Assembly: GCF_000758545.1 (NCBI RefSeq)
Contig: NZ_CP009279.1
Span: 4,836,001-4,900,000, forward strand
DNA length: 64,000 nucleotides
Direction of reading: 5' to 3'
Origin: Paenibacillus sp. FSL H7-0737
GTDB lineage: Bacteria; Bacillota; Bacilli; Paenibacillales; Paenibacillaceae
The position numbers and the translations under genes were made by a program. Shown in pieces: positions 1 through 7,644 of the stretch (within the stretch, counting starts at the first letter, position 1; each line of letters starts with the position of its first letter). The notes under the pieces were generated by a model. The model searched no databases. It was not told where the DNA came from and was given only the letters and a program-made list of their open reading frames with translations.

Positions 1-220
1 GGATTATGTTTTAATCATTGACGAGAAGACGATTAGAAAAATGAGTATGCGAAAATTCAGAAAGATGATTTATGCCAGTCATTTTGATAAAGATTATTTA
101 GAAAATGAACAAAATAAAAAAGCAGTTGAAATGAAAATAGAATTAGCTTTAAAAGACAATAATTTTGAACTTGCAAAAGGTATGGTTGACGAGCTAGAAG
201 AGCTGATTAAGCTGCTTTAA
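1..220 (+). CDS. IDEAL-domain-like protein, C-terminal part
   Basis: An open frame enters at the left window edge (first full codon at base 2) and stops with TAA at 218-220, giving the last 72 residues. The end of the protein contains IELALKDNNFELAKGMV, which resembles the short IDEAL domain (pattern I-D/E-x-A-L, then acidic and F/L positions) found in small Bacillus and Paenibacillus proteins such as YpiB. The domain's role is not well defined, so no function is assigned. Codons are AT-rich, like the neighbouring lipoprotein gene and unlike the spo0A block. A strong hairpin terminator follows 30 bases later. The start lies outside the window. Confidence 0.55.
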   Translation, partial: DYVLIIDEKTIRKMSMRKFRKMIYASHFDKDYLENEQNKKAVEMKIELALKDNNFELAKGMVDELEELIKLL

Positions 221-251
221 ACTACAACCCTCTGGCGGGAAAATGTCTATT

Positions 252-288
252 AAAAAGACACTGATGGATAAGATCTCAGTGTCTTTTT
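252..288. terminator. bidirectional intrinsic terminator
   Basis: A perfect 13-bp stem (252-264 with 276-288) has A5 on the left and T5 on the right and an 11-base loop. It can end transcription of the plus-strand IDEAL-like gene and also of the minus-strand lipoprotein gene at 456-1052. Confidence 0.85.
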
Positions 289-455
289 ACTGCATTGATT
301 TGTTGATAGCTCTTGAAGCGGACAGTGGTTCACTTATCATTAAAAATCTTTCCCAACACATTTTTGGTCATAGAAATTTGTTGGGGATCTCTATTTATAA
401 TACAACGCAAATAATAAACGCCATTCCATATCAACGGGCATTTTCAGAATCGCAT

Positions 456-1052
456 TCATTTAATCAGTATTTTTTTTAGCTCAAAAATAGTTGCCTCTGA
501 TAACAAGATAAGCCTATCGTTATTAACAACAAAAAAACTTAAAGGTATTCCAAGGTTTGTAGAAGGGTCACTTATATTTATTACTTTTACTACATCATTT
601 ATATTTAAGTCTGGGATATCTATTTTATATAATCTATAAAAAGAGTCAGAGTTATAACATGTCGCTGTAATCTCATATAATGGGTTTTTTAGTTCATATT
701 GATAAACACTATAGTTTTTAAGTCCTTTTGATGAAAAAAAGTCTTTTTTGATGATAATTTCATCTCCAATAAATTTTTGCCCTGTTGGATATTCAGAAGC
801 ATCATTATATGAATTTGCAAATCCTAAAAGCTTCTCAACTTTCCAAGTTTCATAGAAATATTTTTCAGTTTCACTATCCAAATTTATACTTTCTTGAGCA
901 CAATAAACGGATGTGTTTTTTGGAATAATAGACTCATCCGTTTCAGATTTAGGCTCACTAGAAGTATTTGGCTTTGATGTCACTTCAACATTTGCACAAG
1001 CCGATGCTAGCATCAACATTATCATAATACAAACCAATAATATTTTTTTCAT
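456..1052 (-). CDS. hypothetical lipoprotein
   Basis: A 198-residue protein with a type II signal peptide: MKK, a hydrophobic stretch ILLVCIMIMLMLA, then the lipobox LASAC with the lipidated Cys at about residue 19. The mature part begins with a Ser/Thr/Glu-rich spacer and continues with a mixed, Tyr- and Asp-rich region that I do not recognise. It is probably anchored to the outer face of the membrane. The gene is much more AT-rich than the spo0A block next to it, stands alone, and shares a bidirectional terminator with the gene at the window edge, which fits an accessory, possibly acquired gene. A RBS-like GGGAGTGTG lies just before the ATG. Function unknown. Confidence 0.7.
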   Translation of the reverse strand: MKKILLVCIMIMLMLASACANVEVTSKPNTSSEPKSETDESIIPKNTSVYCAQESINLDSETEKYFYETWKVEKLLGFANSYNDASEYPTGQKFIGDEIIIKKDFFSSKGLKNYSVYQYELKNPLYEITATCYNSDSFYRLYKIDIPDLNINDVVKVINISDPSTNLGIPLSFFVVNNDRLILLSEATIFELKKILIK

Positions 1053-1115
1053 ATTTCACACTCCCACTATTTTTCCAAGTTCATATGTCTCCTTTTAGAT
1101 AAAATATTTGTTTTA

Positions 1116-1229
1116 TCAGATGCTAAATTGTTCCATTAGATAATCTCTATAATCAACTCTATTGAAGAAAGTTAACTGTTCATCTGCTTCTAATTCATTT
1201 TGCACAAGATGTTTTATAAGATATTCCCT
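1116..1229 (-). pseudogene. 3' remnant of an unidentified gene
   Basis: Reading the minus strand from about 1229 to a TGA at 1118-1116 gives roughly 37 residues with a protein-like composition, including the piece FFNRVDYRDYLMEQ. Upstream in the same frame the sequence loses coding character and meets a stop codon shortly before the spo0A terminator. There is no suitable start codon with a ribosome-binding site. I read this as the C-terminal scrap of a gene whose front is lost. No family could be assigned. The rest of the 1053-1459 gap is AT-rich and holds only the spo0A terminator. Confidence 0.35.
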
Positions 1230-1281
1230 GTGAAGTACAGTACAACATAAAATTATCAATCTGAAATTAAAAATCAGTCAT

Positions 1282-1326
1282 AAACAAACACTCCTCCATT
1301 GGATTTACCAACCCAATAAAGGAGTG
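1282..1326 (-). terminator. spo0A terminator
   Basis: Inverted repeat CACTCCT (1289-1295) / AGGAGTG (1320-1326), with further pairing of CATTGG and CCCAAT inside. On the minus strand it is followed by a T-rich TTTGTTTA. It lies about 135 bases after the spo0A stop codon and is the first hairpin there. Confidence 0.65.
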
Positions 1327-1459
1327 AAATTTATACATATACAAATAAGAAATTGATTGGCTTTAAATTACCCAAAAAGAAGTTTATAGGCAAAATCGTT
1401 TCAGCCTAAGCACCTACCAGCAACCCACAATCCCTTACCACGCACTGCCCCTAACCCTT

Positions 1460-2275
1460 TCAACTAACCTTATGCTCAATCCGCAGCTTGTCAGCTACCA
1501 TGGCAATAAATTCCGAGTTAGTAGGCTTAGATTTGGAGATATTAATCGTGTAGCCGAATAAATGGCTGATGGAGTCGATGTTGCCACGGGTCCAAGCCAC
1601 TTCAATCGCATGGCGAATGGCACGTTCAACGCGTGAAGGCGTGGTCTTGAATTTCTCTGCTATGGCTGGATAGAGTGTTTTTGTAATCGCACCAAGGATC
1701 TCGATATTGTTATATACCATGGTGATCGCTTCGCGCAGGTACTGATAGCCCTTAATATGTGCTGGAACACCGATCTCGTGGATGATCGAGGTAATGTTAG
1801 CATCAAGATTCTTGCCCTTCGTAAGCGGCACTACATTCGATCTGGACGTCGACGAATAGTTGTACATGTTAGAGGATGAGCTCATGCTGCCTTGGACCCC
1901 TACAAGCTGACGTACACGATTTGCCAGGACCTCCATATCGAACGGTTTCAAAATATAATAGGATGCACCAAGCTGTACAGCTCTTTGAGTGATGTTCTCC
2001 TGACCAAAAGCGGTCAGCATGATGATCTTCGGTTGAGGATTCAGATCCATATCACGCAGACGTTCCAAGACACCCAGACCGTCTAAATGTGGCATGATGA
2101 TATCAAGAATAAGGACATCGGGAACTTTGCGTGCTTCGCTTAGCATTTGAAGCACTTCTTCACCATTGTAGGCGATACCCGTTACCGTCATATCTTCTTG
2201 TTCAGAAATGTATTCGGAAAGCAAATTCGTAAACTCCCTGTTATCATCGGCCAACAACACTTCAATATTCTGCAC
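1460..2275 (-). CDS. spo0A: sporulation transcription factor Spo0A
   Basis: Master response regulator of sporulation entry; it receives phosphate from the Spo0F/Spo0B relay and binds 0A boxes. The 271-residue protein has a receiver domain (about 1-125) with acidic pocket D10-D11, phospho-acceptor D58 in LILDIIMP, and the conserved Lys in ILKPFD. A linker follows, then the Spo0A-specific effector domain (about 150-271) with the recognition helix TPSRVERAIRHAIEVAW. Length fits the family (about 265). The start is GTG, set by AAGGAGG six to eight bases upstream. It is followed by its own terminator and preceded by 0A boxes, which suggests autoregulation. It lies directly after spoIVB, as in B. 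subtilis. Confidence 0.98.
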   Translation of the reverse strand: MQNIEVLLADDNREFTNLLSEYISEQEDMTVTGIAYNGEEVLQMLSEARKVPDVLILDIIMPHLDGLGVLERLRDMDLNPQPKIIMLTAFGQENITQRAVQLGASYYILKPFDMEVLANRVRQLVGVQGSMSSSSNMYNYSSTSRSNVVPLTKGKNLDANITSIIHEIGVPAHIKGYQYLREAITMVYNNIEILGAITKTLYPAIAEKFKTTPSRVERAIRHAIEVAWTRGNIDSISHLFGYTINISKSKPTNSEFIAMVADKLRIEHKVS

Positions 2276-2340
2276 TGGCTGCTTCCTCCTTAATTATATC
2301 TGCTATTCGAAAATAACATTTTTTTCTTGTCTCTTAACAT

Positions 2341-2374
2341 TTTCGACATGGAGATTGAATTCCCTTCTGTCGAA
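2341..2374 (-). promoter_or_regulatory. spo0A control region: two 0A boxes and a sigma-H-like promoter
   Basis: TTCGACA at 2342-2348 and TGTCGAA at 2368-2374 are exact 0A-box cores in opposite orientation. Between and over them, on the minus strand, GAAGGGAAT (2367-2359) followed 13 bases later by CGAAA (2345-2341) resembles the sigma-H pattern RWAGGAWWT ... HGAAT with one mismatch in each half. The boxes are seen directly; the sigma-H call is an inference. In B. subtilis the sporulation promoter of spo0A is also sigma-H dependent and bound by Spo0A. Confidence 0.5.
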
Positions 2375-2453
2375 AATTATTTTTCTTTATTTTTTTTCTG
2401 GCATGGATTATAATTAAATATTTTATTTCAAAGTTCGATGATCTTCGTACTCC

Positions 2454-2460
2454 TTCGACA
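2454..2460 (-). promoter_or_regulatory. third 0A box
   Basis: TTCGACA on the plus strand, adjacent to the T-run of the spoIVB terminator and about 180 bases upstream of the spo0A start. It is a third exact 0A-box core in the spoIVB-spo0A gap. Confidence 0.5.
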
Positions 2461-2493
2461 AAAAAATCTTAAGGCTAAACCGCCTTAAGATTT
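2461..2493 (-). terminator. spoIVB terminator
   Basis: AATCTTAAGGC pairs perfectly with GCCTTAAGATT around a 6-base loop, followed on the minus strand by T7. The left arm is the last coding part of spoIVB, so the stop codon TAG sits in the loop region. Confidence 0.85.
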
Positions 2494-3611
2494 AATGGAT
2501 ACCTATTCTCCTGTAGGGTTACACCAGAATCCTTAAGCATCCATTCGATGAAGCAACCATAACCGGACTTAGGATCATTTACAAACACATGAGTTACAGC
2601 GCCGATGAGCCGTCCATTTTGAACGATTGGACTTCCACTCATCCCTTGAACGATACCACCTGTCTTATCGATTAGTCGCGGATCTGTGATACGAATGACC
2701 ATACCCTTCGTCGCCGGCGTCTGCTGATGTGCCACATGAATGATCTCAACCTTAAATCGTTCTACCTGCTGCCCATCTACAACGGTAAGAATTTCAGCTG
2801 GACCTTCCTTGACTTGATTGCTCATTGCTACAGGAATAGGTTCTTTATAAAGACTATGCTCGGGATTACGACTCATTTTACCGAAGATGCCAAAATCTGT
2901 GTTACTCTCCACATTACCAAGCACTTGGCTTTCTTTTAAGAAATGGGCTCGTTTCTCACCCGGATCGCCATCCTGGCTTTTAGAAATCGAAGTTACACTG
3001 GACTGAACAATATGACCGCTGCCAACAACAATTGGTGTTCCTGTATTCATGTCCGTAATCACATGTCCTAAAGCTCCATAAACCCCCTGTTTCGGGGCAT
3101 AAAAAGTTAACGTGCCGACACCCGCTGCAGAATCTCGAATGTACAGGCCTAACCTCCAGACTTTGTCATTAATATCATACGCGGGTTTTAGCTTGGCTGT
3201 ATGCTCTTTCCCAGCGCGTTTAAAGACAATCGTCAGAGAATTATTCGCTTTTCCAGCACGATCCACAAGCTTGGCCACCTTAGATAACTCGTCCAACTTC
3301 TCTCCATCAATGGAGATCATCAAATCACCTGGCACCAAACCGCTGACCTCACCTGGGGAAAGCTTGGATTTCTCGGATACTTCAATCAGATGATGTCCAA
3401 CAACCAGAACACCTGCTGATTTCACCTTTACTCCGATCGTTTGACCTCCCGGGATCACCTTCAGTTCCGGTTTCATTCCATGCGCATTCACCTTGGCAGG
3501 TTCACTGTTCAGTGGTGCGGCAAAACTTTGGTGGGTTCCCGTTATGCCCGATAAACTAAGAAAGAAGGCAAATAAAAGGCCTGGCATTAACTTCCTGAGG
3601 TTAGGCTTCAA
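2475..3611 (-). CDS. spoIVB: SpoIVB S55-family signalling serine protease
   Basis: Forespore protease that is secreted into the intermembrane space and cleaves SpoIVFA, releasing the SpoIVFB protease to activate sigma-K in the mother cell. The 378-residue protein starts with a signal anchor (about 8-32), has a PDZ domain with the GLVPGDLMISIDG loop (about 85-155), and a C-terminal S55 peptidase domain with the His of GALGHVITD and the nucleophile Ser of GMSGSP. It is shorter than the B. subtilis protein (about 426), mainly at the N-terminal side. The TTG start is preceded by AGGGAG with about ten bases spacing; no better start is in frame. It sits between recN and spo0A as in Bacillus and ends in its own terminator. 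Confidence 0.95.
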   Translation of the reverse strand: MKPNLRKLMPGLLFAFFLSLSGITGTHQSFAAPLNSEPAKVNAHGMKPELKVIPGGQTIGVKVKSAGVLVVGHHLIEVSEKSKLSPGEVSGLVPGDLMISIDGEKLDELSKVAKLVDRAGKANNSLTIVFKRAGKEHTAKLKPAYDINDKVWRLGLYIRDSAAGVGTLTFYAPKQGVYGALGHVITDMNTGTPIVVGSGHIVQSSVTSISKSQDGDPGEKRAHFLKESQVLGNVESNTDFGIFGKMSRNPEHSLYKEPIPVAMSNQVKEGPAEILTVVDGQQVERFKVEIIHVAHQQTPATKGMVIRITDPRLIDKTGGIVQGMSGSPIVQNGRLIGAVTHVFVNDPKSGYGCFIEWMLKDSGVTLQENRYPLNLKAV

Positions 3612-3725
3612 TGGCTGTCACGCTCCCTTTTGCTTCTTTCGCTTGACGAAAAAGGTGGTCGCCAATTGCGTACCTATAAGATAACCTTGCCCCCAGGCTT
3701 TTATTACTGTCAATCATTGTTCCGC

Positions 3726-5453
3726 TTAGCTTGTTGCAGCCTTACTTGCCTCGGCCAAATTAAGCATTTCCTGCGAATGGTGCAATGTTTTTTCGGTAAT
3801 TTCCACCCCACCCAGCATTCGGGCCAGCTCCATTACACGTCCATCATTCGAGAGTGATTCCACTTCCGTCATGGTTCTTCCGTCCTCAACCTTTTTGCGG
3901 ATTAAGTACTGATGATCAGCCATACAAGCCACCTGCGGTAAGTGCGTAATGGAGAACACCTGACAAGTGGAGGACAGCTTATACAGTTTATCTGCAATGG
4001 ATTGAGCAGCCCGACCACTCACACCGGTATCTACCTCATCAAAAATCAGAACTGGAATCGCATCATGACGCGCAAAAATACTCTTCATTGCCAACATAAT
4101 TCGCGACAACTCACCACCCGAGGCAATTTTGCCAAGAGGTCTTAACGGCTCGCCAGGGTTAGGGGAAATCATAAATTCCGCACTGTCGATCCCTTGTCTT
4201 GTAAGACGAATACGCCGACCCTTATAATCAACTCCACGTGGGTCCTCCAACGTGTCTAATTTAACCTGTAGCGAGGTTCTTTCCATCTGAAGATCTTTAA
4301 GCTCACTCTCCACTTGCGTGGCTAAATCAGACGCACACAGCTTCCGTGCTTCACTTAATTCAGTAGCTGCATCCATCAGTACAGAAAGCAGTGCATCGCG
4401 TTTGGTCGTAAGCTTCTCCAGATATTCATCTTTATTCTCAAGCAGATCGGTTTCCCGATGGATTTGTTCATAATAAGCCAAAATCTGTTCTACACTATCT
4501 CCGTATTTACGGCGGAGTCCGGTAATTAAATCGAGACGATTCTCGATTTCTTCGAGTCGCTGTGGATTGAATTCGATCTCTTCTCGGTAATCACGAAGCT
4601 GAAATGCAGCATCCTCTAGTTGATAATAAGAAGATTGCAGCTGCTCAAGCACGGATTTAAGACCCTTTTCATCATAACGAACCGCATCCTCGAGTCTGGA
4701 AATGACATTACCTATGGATTCTAAGCCTTGTCTATCGTAGAGAAGCTCATATGCACCGGATACGGAATCCATCATTTTCTCACTGTGGGATAGTTTGACC
4801 CGTTCTTCGGCAAGTAATTCATCTTCTCCCGGTTTTAATGCTGCAGATGAAATTTCTTCTAACTGAAAACGGTACAAATCAAGCATTTGATAAGCCTTTT
4901 GGCTGGATTCCTGCAGCTCTCGGAGCTCTTTCTCCACTTTTGCAAAGGCTGAATACTTTTCCTGATATACCGCTTTTAGCGGCCCGATAATGGGTTCTCC
5001 GTATGTATCTAACAGTCCCAAATGTCGTTCTGCCTTCAATAAGTTTTGGTGTTCATGCTGTCCATGAATATTAACCAGCTGCTCACCAATTTCACGTAGC
5101 ATAGTAAGATTGACCATCTGTCCGTTTACACGTGATGTACTTTTACCCTGAGAGGTGAGTTCACGGCGTATTATAAGATGCTCCTCACGCTGAGCCTCAA
5201 TGCCAAGACGCTCTAAAGTATCCCAGACGGGATGACCGCTTGGGAGGCTGAAGAGCGCTTCCATCTCTGCTTTTTCACAACCGTAACGAATAGAATCCGC
5301 GGAGCCGCGCCCTCCGGCAATCAGTCCAAGCGCATCAATAATAATGGATTTACCTGCCCCAGTCTCCCCTGTGAGCACATGGAAGCCAGGATAAAAATGC
5401 ACATCTACCGCCTCAACGACGGCTAGATTGCGGATAGACAAGGTTTCTAACAC
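3726..5453 (-). CDS. recN: DNA repair protein RecN
   Basis: SMC-like ATPase that gathers DNA ends in double-strand break repair. The 575-residue protein has the Walker A motif GETGAGKS at 29-36, a long central coiled coil (about 150-370), the ABC-type signature ASGGELSRIMLAMK, and the Walker B stretch VLIFDEVDTGVSG near 470-485. Length is normal for RecN (550-580). ATG start with RBS GGAGGTGC. It lies between argR and spoIVB, the same order as in B. subtilis; the short gap to argR (59 bases) suggests co-transcription with it. Confidence 0.97.
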   Translation of the reverse strand: MLETLSIRNLAVVEAVDVHFYPGFHVLTGETGAGKSIIIDALGLIAGGRGSADSIRYGCEKAEMEALFSLPSGHPVWDTLERLGIEAQREEHLIIRRELTSQGKSTSRVNGQMVNLTMLREIGEQLVNIHGQHEHQNLLKAERHLGLLDTYGEPIIGPLKAVYQEKYSAFAKVEKELRELQESSQKAYQMLDLYRFQLEEISSAALKPGEDELLAEERVKLSHSEKMMDSVSGAYELLYDRQGLESIGNVISRLEDAVRYDEKGLKSVLEQLQSSYYQLEDAAFQLRDYREEIEFNPQRLEEIENRLDLITGLRRKYGDSVEQILAYYEQIHRETDLLENKDEYLEKLTTKRDALLSVLMDAATELSEARKLCASDLATQVESELKDLQMERTSLQVKLDTLEDPRGVDYKGRRIRLTRQGIDSAEFMISPNPGEPLRPLGKIASGGELSRIMLAMKSIFARHDAIPVLIFDEVDTGVSGRAAQSIADKLYKLSSTCQVFSITHLPQVACMADHQYLIRKKVEDGRTMTEVESLSNDGRVMELARMLGGVEITEKTLHHSQEMLNLAEASKAATS

Positions 5454-5512
5454 TAATAGAGCACCTCCGAGAAGATGATAAGAATATAATGAAATTTATA
5501 CCTTCTTATAAT

Positions 5513-5962
5513 TTAAGAAATGTAACCCATGATTTGTGAAATTACAGTCTTACTGTCCTCAGGCTGGCGGCAAATAATTAGAATGGTATCATCACCAGAG
5601 ATGGTCCCCATAATTTGTGGCCAGTCAATATTATCAATCAAAGCAGCGACTGAGTTAGCCGTCCCCGGTAAGCATTTCATCACCACAAGATTAGCCGATG
5701 AATCGATCTGCACAAAATTATCCACCAAAACGCGCTTCAGCTTCTGTATTGGATTGTACCGTTGGTCAGTTGGAAGCGAATATTTGTATCTTCCATCATC
5801 CATAGGCACCTTGATGAGCAATAGCTCTTTAATATCTCGAGATACTGTAGCTTGAGTAACCTGAAAACCAGATTCACGCAAGGCTTCTACCAGCTCGTCC
5901 TGTGTCTCGATATCCTTTTGCGTAATAATCTCACGTATCTTAATATGTCGTTGACCCTTCAT
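5513..5962 (-). CDS. argR: arginine repressor ArgR/AhrC
   Basis: Hexameric arginine-dependent regulator of arginine synthesis and breakdown. The 149-residue protein has an N-terminal winged helix (about 1-70) with the recognition segment TQATVSRDIKELLLIK and a C-terminal arginine-binding/oligomerisation domain (about 80-149) with GTANSVAALID and the GTISGDDTILIICR strand, whose two Asp residues contact arginine in the family. Full length. The start is set by TAGGAGG, and this RBS forms the end of a palindromic repeat (5977-6090). It lies upstream of recN as in Bacillus (ahrC). Confidence 0.96.
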   Translation of the reverse strand: MKGQRHIKIREIITQKDIETQDELVEALRESGFQVTQATVSRDIKELLLIKVPMDDGRYKYSLPTDQRYNPIQKLKRVLVDNFVQIDSSANLVVMKCLPGTANSVAALIDNIDWPQIMGTISGDDTILIICRQPEDSKTVISQIMGYIS

Positions 5963-5976
5963 TGTTGCCTCCTAAA

Positions 5977-6090
5977 AGTTTTGTAAGCGACACTTCCAGA
6001 TTAGCAGCGACAAAACTACATCGGAAGCATGGACTTAGTTTTGTAAGCGATGCTCCCCGAATTGCTTCGACAAAACTACTTCGGAAGCAT
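5977..6090 (-). repeat. two tandem copies of an RBS-carrying palindromic repeat
   Basis: Two units repeat at exactly 60 bases: AGTTTTGTAAGCGA starts at 5977 and 6037, ACAAAACT at 6010 and 6070, and TCGGAAGCAT at 6021 and 6081. Within each unit AGTTTTGT and ACAAAACT form an inverted repeat. Read as the argR leader (minus strand), the last unit ends in ACAAAACTTTTAGGAGG, which is the argR ribosome-binding site. Related units occur at 19851-19922 and, in part, before accC and spoIIIAH and at 53254-53290. Confidence 0.75.
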
Positions 6091-6110
6091 ACACCTAGTT
6101 AAATATGGAC

Positions 6111-6584
6111 TCAGTTTGATTCTCCGTCATCTCTGCCAAGCTTAATCACTTGAATAGATCCTGCTGCAGTATTAACATACAAAACTCCGCTACATTCCGG
6201 ATAAATCAGCAAGTACGGAAGCAAGGTATCTCGTAAGCCACTGCCTGTGAAATCCAAAGGTTTGCGTGGTCTAGAAAGGATAACCAAATATATTGATCCT
6301 TCCTCTTTAGTCGCCACATAATCTATAAATAACCGGCTATACATCTGCGCCCCGTTTACGTTGAAGGACAACGGGATTTTGAGCTTCCCTCCAACGACCT
6401 CGTACCCTTCATCCTCTAGTATGTCTATAGATGGGTGAGGAATAATCACTTTATTAAACGGGATCTGATCCTTCATGAAAGAACGCGGAGAACTTTGCAG
6501 CCATATATATATCCGATAAATTATAAAAATCGATAATGCTACTCCAATAAACGCCATGACGACCTTGTCAGAGCTACCCGCCAC
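6111..6584 (-). CDS. conserved hypothetical membrane-anchored protein
   Basis: A 157-residue protein between argR and tlyA, where B. subtilis has no gene. One membrane segment lies near the N-terminus (about 8-28, VMAFIGVALSIFIIYRIYI); the remaining part is a soluble mixed alpha/beta domain with no motif that I recognise. The GTG at 6584 is preferred because AGGTGA stands six bases before it; a TTG at 6590 is possible but only two bases from the RBS. The gene is in line with its neighbours in strand and composition, so it is probably a real lineage-specific member of the block. Function unknown. Confidence 0.7.
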   Translation of the reverse strand: MAGSSDKVVMAFIGVALSIFIIYRIYIWLQSSPRSFMKDQIPFNKVIIPHPSIDILEDEGYEVVGGKLKIPLSFNVNGAQMYSRLFIDYVATKEEGSIYLVILSRPRKPLDFTGSGLRDTLLPYLLIYPECSGVLYVNTAAGSIQVIKLGRDDGESN

Positions 6585-6685
6585 TATCAATCACCTCGGT
6601 GATTTATTCGCGTGAAGCCATGCCAATTCCTTCTTCTAAGCTGCCTTTTTAGAAGCTTTCCGAATAATTGTTATTTTCAATATGG

Positions 6686-6715
6686 AAAAAGAAACTCACC
6701 GGCGCGATGAGTTTC
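6686..6715 (-). terminator. tlyA terminator
   Basis: GAAACTCA (6691-6698) and TGAGTTTC (6708-6715) form an 8-bp stem with a GC-rich 9-base loop, followed on the minus strand by T5. The tlyA stop codon lies inside the hairpin. Confidence 0.75.
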
Positions 6716-7598
6716 CATGAGTCGAATTTACATTAAAAGTACCCGTAGCCTGCTTAATCACTTCATCCGCTAGGGATGGAAAATCCTCCACTGGAATGAC
6801 TGATGATACAGCATCTGAAGGCTGTAATGTACCTTCTTCAGCTTCCGCCAATTCAGGCGTTAGTCTCCAGTGAGCAAGAAACTCAATATTGCCCTCCCCA
6901 CCTGTAATCGGTGAAAAGGTTAATCCCTGCAGCTGGTAACCCAGCTCTGCCGCCATGGTCAGTACATTAATTAATACCTCTTTATGAACAGCAGAATCAC
7001 GAATTACACCTGATTTACCAACCTTCTCCCGTCCTGCCTCAAACTGTGGCTTGATCAGCGCAGCAATATCCGCCGGGCGCTTAAGCAAAGCTTTGAGCGG
7101 TGGAAGAATTATTTTTAAGGAGATAAATGAAACATCAATACTCGCAAAATCTGGAATCGGACCCACCAAATCTGGAGGCGTCATATATCGGAAATTCGTT
7201 CGTTCCATCACACTAACGCGTTCATCATTACGCAGCGACCAATCCAGCTGATTATAGCCAACATCAATCGCGTACACATGGCTTACCCCATTCTGAAGTG
7301 CACAATCCGTAAAGCCTCCAGTAGAAGCACCGATGTCCAGCATGGTCCGTCCCGTAAGATCAATATTAAATTGGCGTAGAGCCTTCTCCAGCTTTAGGCC
7401 CCCACGACTGACATATGGATGCACAGAGCCTTTAACCTTAAGGGTAGCCTCCCGTGACACCTTCATACCAGCCTTTTCAATGCGTTCTTCATCCGCGAGC
7501 ACCAGTCCTGCCATAATGGCTGCTTTAGCCTTCTCACGGCTTTCATAAAAACCTTGCTCAACAAGTAGTACATCTATCCGTTCTTTACGGTGTTCCAT
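6696..7598 (-). CDS. tlyA: TlyA-type rRNA 2'-O-methyltransferase / haemolysin-like
   Basis: Predicted S-adenosylmethionine-dependent methyltransferase acting on the ribose of rRNA cytidines (B. subtilis yqxC). The 300-residue protein has an N-terminal S4 RNA-binding domain (about 5-65), a FtsJ-like fold with SAM loop DIGASTGGFTD, the motif IDVGYNQLDW, IKPQFEAG and GGEGNIEFL. The C-terminal 50 residues are an unconserved tail. The frame stays open upstream to 7679, but the ATG at 7598 has GGGAG seven bases before it and gives the usual N-terminus (ERIDVLLVEQG), so I use it. It follows dxs by 46 bases and probably shares its transcript. Confidence 0.92.
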   Translation of the reverse strand: MEHRKERIDVLLVEQGFYESREKAKAAIMAGLVLADEERIEKAGMKVSREATLKVKGSVHPYVSRGGLKLEKALRQFNIDLTGRTMLDIGASTGGFTDCALQNGVSHVYAIDVGYNQLDWSLRNDERVSVMERTNFRYMTPPDLVGPIPDFASIDVSFISLKIILPPLKALLKRPADIAALIKPQFEAGREKVGKSGVIRDSAVHKEVLINVLTMAAELGYQLQGLTFSPITGGEGNIEFLAHWRLTPELAEAEEGTLQPSDAVSSVIPVEDFPSLADEVIKQATGTFNVNSTHGNSSRR

Positions 7599-7644
7599 GG
7601 TCATCTCCCGATCGTTCAAAGGGTTGCTAATTTCCGGCTTCCAT

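Noticed and set aside
243..479. Open frame of 78 codons on the plus strand
   Set aside because: It starts inside a strong terminator hairpin and has no family likeness.
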